Below are positions 46,011-56,858 of a DNA stretch of 64,000 nucleotides, one piece after another (position 1 is the stretch's first letter; each line of letters starts with the position of its first letter). The notes under the pieces were generated by a model. That model did not search any database. It was given only the letters and a program-made list of their open reading frames with translations, and was not told where the DNA came from. The position numbers and the translations under genes are program-made. This DNA comes from Mytilus trossulus (Eukaryota; Mollusca; Bivalvia; Mytilida; Mytilidae). The stretch lies in contig NC_086382.1 in assembly GCF_036588685.1 (NCBI RefSeq), forward strand, positions 69,971,999 to 70,035,998, given 5' to 3'.

Positions 46011-46920
46011 GTATATATCAATATTATATTATTTATTGAATTCAATGTTGTTAACAACATTTTTGATAATCCTCTGTTAGTTTATTTAGATCATTTTAGA
46101 CTCTACGGATTACCAGCATGGCTTGATAATCAAATACTTTCTGTTAATTTAAGATGCGTTTTATTAGTTTTTCGATTGGTTGCTGTCTATTTGACGTACC
46201 ATCTAACAATGTGTTTATTTGGAAAATAGACTATTACGTCAAGCAAATAACATAAACTTTGAAAAAGAGCACACAAATCACCCTTGTGTTTATGTGGTGC
46301 TCGTATATGTCAGTCCTTGCTTTTCTGTTTAATTATATATGATAATTTTGTATTGCCTTTTTAGCAATGATATTGTTTATGTATTTAAGTAATGATTTAT
46401 TACTGTTTCTTTGATATCGTATGGTTGCTTTTCAAACATCTTTCATTAAATACAAATTCTTAAAATGTAACTGCATTTGTAGTTGCATGTTATTTACCTT
46501 TATTTATTTTTTTTTCGTTTTCGGATTGTTTCCTATCAAATTTATGCCTTTTTCAAATATTTAAGCGTAATCTGTGTTTGGAATATTAGACAAATCGAAA
46601 GAAATGCAAATAGAAAACGGTGATCGCAATTTCTTTTTCTTAATGCATTCGATGAGTTTATATCTGTACTAATACATTGGGCACGTTAATTTGTTAACAC
46701 TTACATATGTTCATGTATAGAAATTGGATTATATTACAAAGAGTTCTGTTGTGGGACGATATAAAAGATCAAACCAGACTAAAATTATATAACATACTTC
46801 TGTAATGGTATTACTTTGTGGATTTGTGTATCAGTAATGAGAAGTCTGATTTTGACTGTCTTATAACTAATGCACCTATCAATATGTTGACTGTGAAATT
46901 AACGTTATTCATTCAAGTAA
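46010..46920. other. No gene recognised
   Basis: AT-rich spacer. A 78-codon frame at 45993 has no domain pattern. Confidence 0.4.
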
Positions 46921-46924
46921 ATCG

Positions 46925-47180
46925 GATTATGAATTCAACCGAAGTGTTGAGTACTGGTCTGGTAATACTCTCTGGGAAGAAACGTCCACCAGCAGTGGTA
47001 TCGACCCGGTGGTGTAAATAGTTATCAAAGGTACCAGGATTATAATTTAGTACGCCAGACGCACGTTTCGTCTACACAAGACCCATCAGTGACGCTCCTA
47101 TCAAAATATTTATAAAGCCAAAACAAGTACAAAGTTGAATAGCATTGAGGATTCAAAATTCCAAAAAGTTGTGCCAAATT
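46925..47180 (-). repeat. Family 3 repeat, minus orientation
   Basis: GAAACGTCCACCAGCAGTGG, AAAGGTACCAGGATTATAAT and GCACGTTTCGTCTACACAAG are the reverse of the family words. Confidence 0.7.
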
Positions 47181-47488
47181 CGGCTAAGATACAGTGGTCA
47201 TTTCTGTCATGATAATCGTGATGAAATTCGTCGGCTGTTTGGTAGGATTAAATAAAACAAAACTATTTTATTCTATACATTAAAATTTATTGCTTTAATT
47301 GTGTCCAATTTCAAATTAAAAATAGAATAATTTAGAAGAAAAGACGGCAGACAATGAGTGCTTAACCCCTTGAGTATCAGAACTGGGTTGCACAAACGTC
47401 TATTAATTTTATAGACTATTAACTTCTAATAGACTATTAAATATCTAATTGACAATTAGTAAATAGAGTGATTTAATAGCGTTGCAAG

Positions 47489-48591
47489 AAAAACTTTTAA
47501 TGATACTATTAACTAATAGAAAATTAAGTGACTATAAACATATAATAGTCAATTAAACTCTTTTCATATATGAAAAGAATTGAGTTTTTTTAATTTTCTA
47601 TACATGTACAATATGGTTTCCTTATGGTTAAGATTCAGATACGCTATGTGAAGATTCAATTTTTTCTTCTTGTTATTGTATATTGCCTTTTTTTGGTAAA
47701 TTGTATAATAATTCAAAGACGAAAAACATGCAAACAGCCTCATTGATAAAAAACTTAACATTTGTCAGTAGACATAAGTCAAACACACAGTACACCTTTA
47801 ATAACAGAAAAACAGACCAAATATTTCAAAACAGTTATATTTTACTAATTAAGAAATGCAGTTAAAAAAAAGGCAATATTCATTTTTGTAGCTGAGTCTT
47901 AAAAAGTTTCCATAAAGTACCTGCAAATAAAACTCATATCTTTGTTATAAAAACTTTTAATGATACTATTAACTAATAGAAAATTAAGTGACTATAAACA
48001 TATAATAGTCAATTAAACTCTTTTCATATATGAAAAGAATTGAGTTTTTTTAATTTTCTATACATGTACAATATGGTTTCCTTATGGTTAAGATTCAGAT
48101 ACGCTATGTGAAGATTCAATTTTTTCTTCTTGTTATTGTATATTGCCTTTTTTTGGTAAATTGTATAATAATTCAAAGACGAAAAACATGCAAACAGCCT
48201 CATTGATAAAAAACTTAACATTTGTCAGTAGACATAAGTCAAACACACAGTACACCTTTAATAACAGAAAAACAGACCAAATATTTCAAAACAGTTATAT
48301 TTTACTAATTAAGAAATGCAGTTAAAAAAAAGGCAATATTCATTTTTGTAGCTGAGTCTTAAAAAGTTTCCATAAAGTACCTGCAAATAAAACTCATATC
48401 TTTGTTATGAATGAGTCAAACACACAGTACACCTTTAATAACAGAAAAACAGACCAAATATTTCAAAACAGTTATATTTTACTAATTAAGAAATGCAGTT
48501 AAAAAAAAGGCAATATTCATTTTTGTAGCTGAGTCTTAAAAAGTTTCCATAAAGTACCTGCAAATAAAACTCATATCTTTGTTATGAATGA
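47489..48591 (+). repeat. 460-bp tandem duplication plus a 177-bp third partial unit
   Basis: 47489-47948 is repeated at 47949-48408 with no difference that I can see. The last part (from about 48237) is repeated once more from 48414 to 48591, offset 177 bp. Frames of 60-65 codons occur identically in both units. Either very recent or an assembly effect. Confidence 0.9.
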
Positions 48592-48611
48592 TTTTCAATT
48601 TTTTACTTATA

Positions 48612-48705
48612 TACATGTACTTTAGAGCTGCATTGTTAACAAAACAGAGCAGAAAACACATGTACTTTAGAGCTGCATTGGTAACAAAACAGATCAGAAA
48701 ACTCA
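48612..48705 (+). repeat. 45-bp tandem pair
   Basis: ACATGTACTTTAGAGCTGCA begins near 48612 and 48657, followed by AACAAAACAGA(G/T)CAGAAAAC. Confidence 0.75.
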
Positions 48706-49165
48706 ACACGTATGTAACTACTTGATTCTACAATAATTACAGAATTTAGAAAATGTCAAATATCATTATGATCATACATGTCATGTCTTTGGTTTCAATT
48801 ATTTGTTATTATAAATTCAGATTTTATATTGCCAACAAACGGATCAAGACTCAACGCGGGGCCACTAGGCTTACTACCAACTTTGCAACCAGCTGAAATA
48901 TTTATGTACATGTATTTACATATGCTACCTAGGGAGGAAATCGAACCCTCATACGTTGAATACATGTAACCTTGATCAGTTTTGTTAACAATATTATTAA
49001 TGAATATAATAATGCAACTGTTTTTTAAAAGAAATAAGATTGGGGCTGTTAAATATAATTTCAGTAGTTTTCTACAAATTGTCTTCAATATAAAATATAA
49101 AATATAACCAATGTACGCATAGGAGATCAATAATTGATATATGTCTGGTAGAATTCTGATCTCAT

Positions 49166-49308
49166 TAACTTCCTAAATTTCTTACTGGAAAAGTTTCTGG
49201 ATGCACATATAGGATTTGGTACTCTCCTTTTTGTAGTTGTTCAAATGGCACATCTGTTTCCAAATCATTTTCAGTGTCATCATCTTCCTCAAAGGTTATT
49301 CCTTTGGT
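49166..49308 (-). pseudogene. RecQ-like helicase fragment, downstream part
   Basis: The minus-strand frame encodes an acidic segment EEDDDTENDLETD followed by QLQKGEYQILYVHPETF, which matches the helicase region just before the DExH motif of RecQ-family proteins. It ends in a stop soon after and begins exactly where a family 2 repeat ends, so it is a fragment. It is in the correct order and strand relative to the N-terminal fragment at 53100-53495. Confidence 0.6.
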
Positions 49309-49720
49309 AGATATAGGAAGATGTGGTGTGGGTGCCAATGAGACAACACTCCATCCAAATAACAATTTAAAAAGTAAACCATTATAGGTAAAAGTACGGT
49401 CTTCAACACGGAGCCTTGGCTCACACCGAACAACAAGCTATAAAGGGCCCCAAAATTACTAGTGTAAAACCATTCAAACGGGAAAACCAACGGTCTATTC
49501 TATATAAACAAACGAGAAACGAGAAACACGTATATATTACATAAACAAACGACAACTACTGTACATCAGATTCCTGACTTAGGACAGGTGCAAACATTTG
49601 CAGCGGGATTAAACGTTTTAATGGATCCAAACATTCTCCCTTTTTTTAAAACAACAGCATAACATCACAACATAGAAAAACACACGATAAAATATCAATT
49701 GGCAGACTTGGTGCCTATTT
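49308..49720 (-). repeat. Interspersed repeat family 2, long inverted copy
   Basis: GATATAGGAAGATGTGGTGT, CACGGAGCCTTGGCTCACAC, AACAAGCTATAAAGGGCCCC and GATTCCTGACTTAGGACAGG, the reverse of 30560-30905. Confidence 0.8.
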
Positions 49721-50109
49721 TGTAGGATAAAAAAATGTACATTTTATTTTTGTATTAGATGAATTTCATGAAGGCTCTGCATTAAACACGTTTGAAATAT
49801 AAAAATTGTAAGCTGAATTGAAACTGCAAATCGAACATCATACCTGTATATATTTGATACATGTACAAGTGTATGTACCAGTCCAAATTTCAAAGTCACA
49901 AAGTTATTACCTGTTTTTATTTGTTGCTGTATTGAATATTTTTTTTTTTTTTATTCTAGTATTAGTATTTTGTATATAAAGTGGTGAAATATAGAGGTTT
50001 ATGTATTATTTTTTAAAGTGCTCACTACAGGTGAATTTACACTGTAAACATTGTTAAACATCATTAACTGTTCTCTATTTTAATATTTGTAAAATAACCA
50101 CAATTGCAC

Positions 50110-50335
50110 AAATAGATAAGGGAAGATGTGGTGAGAGTGCCCATGAGACAACTCTCCATCCAAATAACAATTTAGAAAATTAAACCATTATAGGTCAATG
50201 TGCGGCCTTCATCACGGAGCCTTGGCTCACACTGAACAGCAAGCTATAAAGAGCCCCAAAGTTACTAGTGTAAAACCATTCAAACGGGAAAACCAGCAGT
50301 CTTTTGTTTATAAAAAAACGAGAAAATATATACAT
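50110..50335 (-). repeat. Interspersed repeat family 2
   Basis: GGGAAGATGTGGTGAGAGTG, CACGGAGCCTTGGCTCACAC and CATTCAAACGGGAAAACCAG. Confidence 0.75.
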
Positions 50336-51639
50336 TCATTATCATGACAATGTAACACAATCAAAGAAACAGCTAATAAATCATTCATTTAGAATTTTAA
50401 TTATGAAATCTTAAAAAAACGAAAGAACTAGTGAATCTGTGAGCAGCAAGGTACGTCACTTACACACCTGACCTTGATCATACACGTAAAATGTTAATCA
50501 TTGAACAAATGTTATTTTAAGTTTTAGAACATTTAATTATACTTCAAGTGTTCGTATTAATATTCTTGCAGCTTTTAAGACCTATTGTTGGCCTCTGGTT
50601 GTTATTTGGTCAGATTGACTTCAATTGTCAATGGTTCTTAATGTTATATTCATTTTGGCTTTTCTCTAAACTTACTATATTTGCAACATTTTTTTGAAAA
50701 CACATGAATTGGTATCCAAAGCAATTATATATGAGGTAGTAATAAGGATACATGACCTTTAACAATGAAGCTTCTTGCCAAATGACGTTGAAGGTACACA
50801 AATGTATTTGTTGGTGCATGATGATGAATCATCAACTTTGTCTAAGAAATTAAAAAAATCTACTGATTTTGACGCGCCACTTTAAAAATGACAGTAACAA
50901 GGGGGTGAATCTACGTCATCACGCAGAGTGTCGGCGATTGAAATTGGACCACCATTTTGTCGCTTAAAGGTAAGAATTTTACTTATAATGCCAGTTATAT
51001 GAGGGTTATGATTATACAAAATAGTCCACCAAAGACTATATAAAGTAGGAAAATAATGAGGCATCGCTCAATATTATTGGTTATCTCAATTTGGCAAACA
51101 CTTCGATACCAGTTTTAGGAATTAGGTCAAACATGCAGGATATCGGCAAAAATATTCATAACAACATCTTGATTACCAAGAACCGCCTACTTTATCAACA
51201 AATTAACGTGTCCGAATTCTTTCTTGTACTCGGGAAAATACTTGTTACTCACAAATATCCGTAATTATGGTCGAAAAACGTCTTATTTTTAAAAAAATGG
51301 AAAAAGGATGTCGGCAACACACCGAATATCGAGGATGTCGGGGACACACTAATAAATTGTTAATGTAATTGTCCTTTGATTTTATCAACCATTATGGAGA
51401 TACGATAAAAAAAAAAACAGGATTAGTGCTTGCTTCCATTTCATGCACTCAATTTCAGGATTCAATTTTTGTAAATATTCGAGAGAAAAAAAACAGTTTT
51501 AGAAGGTGAAAATCTGGTTTCGTTTTAGATTAGCCAGGGGTTCCACAGGGGTCATTTATAGGACCAAGTCATTTTGATACTATATATATATATGTATCTA
51601 TGAAATTTCATCTGGTCCTACATCTACCAGGTGTTTAAT

Positions 51640-51870
51640 AAAGGCAACAGTAGTATACCGCTGTTCGAAATTCATAAATCGAGAAATAAAAACAAATCCG
51701 GGTTACAAACTAAAACTGAGGGAAACGCATCAAATATAAGTGGAAAACTACGACACAACAGAGATACAACATTAAAATATAACAAACACAGAAACGAACT
51801 ATTATATATCAATGGCAATGACTTGGTACAGGTCATTTTAAGAAAAAAAATGGTGGATTGAACAATCGTA
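51640..51870 (+). repeat. Family 6 repeat inside the long-TIR element
   Basis: AACAAATCCGGGTTACAAAC, ACTGAGGGAAACGCATCAAA and AGAAAAAAAATGGTGGATTG. Confidence 0.7.
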
Positions 51871-52120
51871 TGCATATTGGTCCTTTATCGTGACCTTTGC
51901 TCAAGTCTACTGGCGGTTTTGTTGTAATTGACAATGGGTGAAACTTAATATTTTTGGCAGGCGTTTTTATTTTGATTACAAATGAGGATTTGCATGGTTT
52001 TGATTTTTTTACGGATGGCGGTTTAGTGGGCGATCTGGTCGGCTGGTCTACATCAGGTTGTATTCGCGATCGTTTCCGCCTGCACAAGTTTAAGTTTGAT
52101 TTGCGTCTTGTCATGACCAT
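51870..52120 (-). CDS. Short basic open frame inside the long-TIR element
   Basis: From an ATG at 52120 about 80 residues rich in Lys, Arg, Pro and Ser (MTRRKSNLNLCRRKRSR, TRSPTKPPSVKK), before it runs into the family 6 repeat. A T-tract and TTTAG precede the ATG, so it could be an internal exon of a former transposon protein. No domain recognised. Confidence 0.3.
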
Positions 52121-52879
52121 TAGTTTTATCTAAAAAAAAAAAAAAATTAGATCTAGTCACATGTTGAATAACATATGTGTTAAAAATAGTATATGATGTG
52201 TCCCCAACATCCTTTGATATTCGATGTGTTGCCGACATCCTTTTTCCGTTTTTCGGCCATAATGACGGATATTTGTTAGTAACAATTATTTTTCCCCGAG
52301 TACAATAAAGAATTTGGACATGTTCGTTTGTTGATAAAGTAGGCGGTTCTTGATAATCAAGATGTTGTTATGAAATTTTTGGCCGATATCCTGCATGTTT
52401 GACCTAATTCCTAAATCTGGTATCGAAGTGTTTGCAAAATTGAGATAACCAATAATATTGAGCGATGGCTCATTTATTTTCCTACTTTATATAGTCTTTG
52501 GTGGATTATTTTGTATAATCATAACCCTCATATAACTGGCATAATAAGTAAAATTCTTACCTTGAAGCGACAAGATGGTGGTCCTATTTCAATCGCCGAC
52601 ACCCTGCGAGATGACGTAGATTCCCCCCTTGAGTAACAATAGCTATTTCAGACCTCTGAAAAATTATGATGAGGATACAAATGTATATCGATGTAAAATT
52701 TCAACCAATTTAACGCTAACAGTAGCTAAAAATGACCGTTTGACGTAAGACAGAAAGTGCATCACTACCCTCATATATGTATCACTAAGAGAGGGGTTGT
52801 AGCAGTTCTATTGATAAACATTACAAGAATACAAATTTAAAATTTATGTTTTATTCTACATTTCATGTAGACACCTTAA

Positions 52880-53010
52880 TATGCCTATTTGTCCGCCATA
52901 ATTTACTGGAAATTAGGTTCCTGTAAAATTTTGACGTCACAAAATATCTGACACCACAATGGAAAAGTGATTGTTGTTAACGTAAAAAGTTCAAGCGAAT
53001 GGGATTAGAC
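52880..53010 (+). repeat. Third, diverged copy of the 11.5-kb tandem repeat
   Basis: ATTTGTCCGCCATAATTTAC, CTGTAAAATTTTGACGTCAC and CACAATGGAAAAGTGATTGT. Confidence 0.65.
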
Positions 53011-53099
53011 ATGTAAGAGTAACTTAAAGGTGTATACATTGTACATGTAGAGACTTATAATATGTGTATGTGCGCTATACTACACAGTCTACACTATAC

Positions 53100-53495
53100 C
53101 TGAAATGTTTAAGCTACATGCTTTTTTATTTTCCTTTTTTTCGAAGACTGAGTACTTGATCTTGCAGTAAAGAACTCAGAGGAGAAGCAACCAGAACGGT
53201 CATTGGTTGTTTTCTATCAAGTTTCTTTTGAAAAAAACAAAGGTAAAATCAGGAAGATCAGGCTTTTACCATAGCCAGTGGGCAACACTGAAATGCAGTT
53301 TTTGTTGAAATACAACACCTTTAATGTTTCCAACTGTTTCTCTTTTAAAATTATTCTACGATGAGTATGATGAGAATAATCCACTTTAAAGTTTACAAAA
53401 TTCGACACAAACTTCAAAGGAAGCCATTTAAAATTTAACCTTCCACTAGAAATAAACCGTTCATCTCCCGGCGAAGAAATGTTAGGCGTAGACAC
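53100..53495 (-). pseudogene. RecQ-like helicase N-terminal fragment with frameshifts
   Basis: The minus strand encodes LKEKQLETLKVLYFNKN then the Walker A motif VLPTGYGKSLIF. The frame then stops at 53217, but the adjacent frame continues with TVLVASPLSSLLQDQV (motif Ia region), and a third frame with ACSLNISGI. These follow RecQ-family order, so at least two single-base indels have broken the gene. A downstream part is at 49166-49308; the DExH box and later motifs were not found. Confidence 0.65.
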
Positions 53496-53509
53496 ATATC
53501 ACATATCGC

Positions 53510-54140
53510 ATTACAGCCGAGGGATAGAAGGAAAGAAGCGGATTCTACCGAGGATTGCCGTATGCTCACCTGGCTTACTGCGGGAAGGACATATATATGT
53601 CCTCTGTGTATTAAAAAGAAAAATGATTATTTTTCCCCTTTCGTAATATTTCTGAAAACAAACACCTTTTTTCAATTATTGAATATATATTATTCATCAT
53701 GTGGTTATTATTTATGTTGTTGTTTTATTTTCACCTATCTTTTTTTCATAAAACTTTATCATTACGTCATATATTATTCGACGTCATTCGACATAGTTAT
53801 TGATTTGACGTCATGATAGCGCTATCAAATTTTAGAATGAACAATTCTTTAAAAAAGTAGTTATTGACGAATTATAGATCTGAACCTAAAAAATAAGAAA
53901 CAGAAAAAAACAAACACATGTAAACATATAGCTAGTAGCGCACACCATCCACAGATTCTATTACCTCTAAATGAAAAATGCAGCTATGCAAATATATTAC
54001 TGTTAAGAAGGGATTTTATGGTGTTAATTAGTAAGCATGCAGGTAAAAATGTGTATTTGATTTGGATTTTTCATTCGTCAAGCATCAATGTGATATGATA
54101 AGTAATATAACAAATGAAATATTATATGAATAAATATAAT
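53510..54140. other. No gene recognised
   Basis: AT-rich. An 84-codon frame at 53562 is low-complexity. Confidence 0.4.
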
Positions 54141-54144
54141 AAAA

Positions 54145-54420
54145 AGATGTGGAATGAGTGCCAATGAGACAACTCTCCATTCAAGTCACAATTTATAAAA
54201 GTAGACCATGATAGGTCAAAGTACATGCTTCAACACGGAGCCTTGGTTGACAACAAACAGCAAGCTTGAAGGGCCTAAACAATTCTAGTGTAAAACAAAA
54301 TAAAAAAAAAAACACGTTCTAATCTATATAAAAAACGAGAAACAAAAAACACTTATGAACCACACCAACACACGACAACTACTGAACATCAGCATAACAT
54401 AGAAAAGAATAACAGTAGAC
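54145..54420 (-). repeat. Interspersed repeat family 2, diverged copy
   Basis: AAGATGTGGAATGAGTGCCA and TTCAACACGGAGCCTTGG. Confidence 0.7.
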
Positions 54421-54442
54421 TAGTAAACACAAGAAATTTCAG

Positions 54443-54607
54443 GTGATGACGCTAACGTCGGTGCAACCATCTTATACACAGAAAAGGGAACAAGACGATT
54501 ACAGTGTTTCGCTGATGGAGGATATTAACGGAGACAGATACATTCTACAGTATGCAGTACATAGCAAAACACTGAACTTATTTGGCTTTATAAATATTTT
54601 GATATGA
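54443..54607 (+). CDS. Candidate orphan exon
   Basis: After AAATTTCAG two frames are open: a phase-1 frame starting GDDANVGATILYTEKG with a stop after 28 codons, and a phase-0 frame of about 54 codons ending in the family 3 repeat. Composition is less AT-rich than the surroundings. No partner exon or family recognised. Confidence 0.2.
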   Translation: MMTLTSVQPSYTQKREQDDYSVSLMEDINGDRYILQYAVHSKTLNLFGFINILI

Positions 54608-54690
54608 GCGTCACTGATGAGTCTTATGTAGACGAAACGCGCGTCTGGCGTACTAAATTATAATACTGCTACCTTTGATAACTATTCACA
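54575..54690 (+). repeat. Family 3 repeat
   Basis: TTGATATGAGCGTCACTGAT, TAGACGAAACGCGCGTCTGG and CTACCTTTGATAACTATT. Confidence 0.75.
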
Positions 54691-55239
54691 GCATTGACAT
54701 ATTTTAGCATCTTTAAACAATCCTATTAAAAAAGAATATACAGGGTGCATGAAACACCACTTATCTTAAATGTGTCTTTCTTAAGAAATTAAGGCTGAAA
54801 AATAATTGCGTCATAGTAGAGCCAATAAAATGGTTTTGTTTTTAGGTGTGGCGATATGGCTTATTCTCATTTCACGTTAGCTGTCAAAATTTATATATAA
54901 TATTAATCCCAGTTTGCCTTAGTACAAATTTTCAGGTACACAAGAATTAACTTAGGCGAAATTTAAGCTTCTGTAAACAATAAAATAAAGTTATGTTTTG
55001 TTTATATTGCAATTAGTTGATATTTGTTATTTTGATGTCAAATTCTACCATGAAATACTTTTTAAAGGAATGATATTTTTTTTCGTTTTTGGTGTCTCAC
55101 TTTTTATAGTTGCTCTTTTTTTCCCCTGAAAGTGTTTATTGTTGGGGCACATACATCCTTTATAACATTATATCAACTTTAGCATAGTTAATCTTATAAC
55201 ATAGTACTATTCAACTCAGATTGTTTTGTATTAGGGGCC

Positions 55240-55430
55240 TGATTGGGGGAGGAGGGGGCTCATCACGATTCACGAGCTTTTTTTGTCAATCACGATTCAC
55301 AGAAAAATAATAATTTAAGACTATGGATCACGAAAATATGTAAAAAAAAGTCTGTAGAAAAACGGATCAAGAACGCGAAAATGCGCAGATCACGAATAAC
55401 GAAAATAACTCATCAGGATCCTCTTGTATA
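55240..55430 (+). repeat. Degenerate ATCACGATTCACGA repeats
   Basis: ATCACGATTCACGAG, ATCACGATTCACAG, GATCACGAAAAT and GATCACGAATAACG occur within 150 bp after a G-rich tract. Confidence 0.45.
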
Positions 55431-55654
55431 TCTTGTTAATCTTTGACTTTAAAAAGCTTAGAAGGCTATGCTTTGTTTAACCAAAATATGAGAGCTTACT
55501 TCTTACGAATCACAAATAAGTGCACACTCCCTTGATATTTAAATGGGATGATACACAGTTTACATAAAGCACTATGAACTGCAAGTTTCTGTAAGTTTTG
55601 ATCTAGATGGACTTTGGAAAACCAGGTTAAATTCTTAATTTTTGTCAAACAAAA

Positions 55655-55985
55655 TTAGCGGTTCCTAGTCAGGAAGATAACTGTTGTGTTTCTTTCATTT
55701 CATATGTTTATGATTTACAATTTTTGAAGGACTTTCCTGTTTTGCATTTTTCTTTCAGTTCGGTATTTGTGTTTGTTTACTGTCCATACACGTAACAATT
55801 TATAAAAGTGAACCATTATAAGTCAAAGTACGGCCGTTCAACATAGACCATTGGCTCACACGGAACAACAAGCTATTAAGGGCCCGCGTTGAACAACTCA
55901 CACGGAAAAACCAACGGTCTAACCTATATACAAAACGAGAAACGATAAACACTCATGAACCACATCATCAAACGACAACCACTGC
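55655..55985. repeat. Penelope-like tail fragment and family 2 fragment
   Basis: 55655-55770 carries diverged AGTCAGGAAGATAACTGTTG. 55795-55985 carries ACAACAAGCTATTAAGGGCC and AAAACCAACGGTCTAACCTA. Confidence 0.55.
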
Positions 55986-56452
55986 ATTCATATATAATAC
56001 TGTTCTTTGTCTACATTACAGTCCTCTGTTAAACATTTGAATTGTCTATGCTTGAATGTGGGCTTTGATACAGGACTGACCCATCTCCTCATCTAAAGAA
56101 AGTAAAATAAAAAAAGACAGAATAAACTACAGACTTTTCTCGAATATTTGCTACACTAGACATGCAAATTACACCCCTTTTAACTGTCCAATTAATTACT
56201 AACATTCCTAATGCTTTGGAATTGTCAAAATGTAATTTATAAAGGTCAAAGTAACATAAATTAAATATAGATATATATATTAAACTGGAAAACGAGAAAA
56301 AGAGTCAAATTGTTAATACATTTTCATTTTCAATTTTATTATGCAATATTTTTTATATAATTGATTACTTTTGTGTAACATATAACTTGTCATTTTAAAT
56401 ATCATAATACATCGATTTGTTGAAATATTTTTATCCAGCTGTGATTTAATTA

Positions 56453-56461
56453 TGCGCATGC
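56453..56461 (+). promoter_or_regulatory. NRF1-like palindrome upstream of nucleotidase B
   Basis: TGCGCATGC, 94 bp before the start codon, at the place matching 33299-33308. The last base pairs of the full consensus have changed here (CAT instead of CGT). Confidence 0.4.
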
Positions 56462-56546
56462 ATAAGTATTAATAACAAAAAAAGCAATCTTCATCTTACT
56501 TATTTAGTTCAATAAAATAATTATACATGATTTCAACATTTGCAGG

Positions 56547-56858
56547 ATGAATGTGATTTTATTTTCTTATCTTATGCTTATAACTCGTGCGACGTCTTTT
56601 AATTTAACTATTTTGCATACAAATGATGTTCATGCACATTATAATGAAATAAACACATTTGGTGGTCAGTGTAATAATATAGAAAATTGCTACGGAGGAA
56701 TGGCGAGACTCAAGTACAAAGTGGATGAAATAAAGAGACTGTATCCAAATACATTATTTTTGGATGCCGGAGACCAGTACCAGGGCACATTCTTGTTCTC
56801 AGAGTTTGGTGGGACCATTGTTCACACGTACATGAATCTCTTGGGGTATGATGCCATG
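56547..56858 (+). CDS. NT5E-like: Nucleotidase B exon 1
   Basis: ATG, 104 codons, donor ATG|GTAAGT in phase 0. Signal peptide MNVILFSYLMLITRATS. Confidence 0.92.

Larger units (their letters stand above)
50898..52631. mobile_element. DNA transposon-like element with ~440-bp terminal inverted repeats
   Basis: 50898 to about 51348 is the imperfect reverse complement of about 52195-52631, beginning CAAGGGGG and running through GTGTCGGCGATTGAAAT and GGATGTCGG. The 5-bp word AGTAA flanks both ends (50893-50897 and 52632-52636), as a target-site duplication. Inside are a family 6 repeat (51640-51870) and a short basic frame (51870-52120, minus). No transposase core is seen, so it is non-autonomous. 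Confidence 0.8.

Noticed and set aside
47564-48325. Duplicated 60-65 codon frames on both strands
   Set aside because: Identical because the 460-bp DNA unit is duplicated; no coding features.
48931-48950. tRNA B-box-like word GGGTTCGATTTCC on the minus strand
   Set aside because: No A box at the right distance and no cloverleaf could be drawn, so not called as a tRNA or SINE.
49308-49490. Minus-strand frame with PFEWFYTSNFGALYSLLFGV
   Set aside because: Belongs to the family 2 repeat; the same frame appears in other copies and is not a gene.
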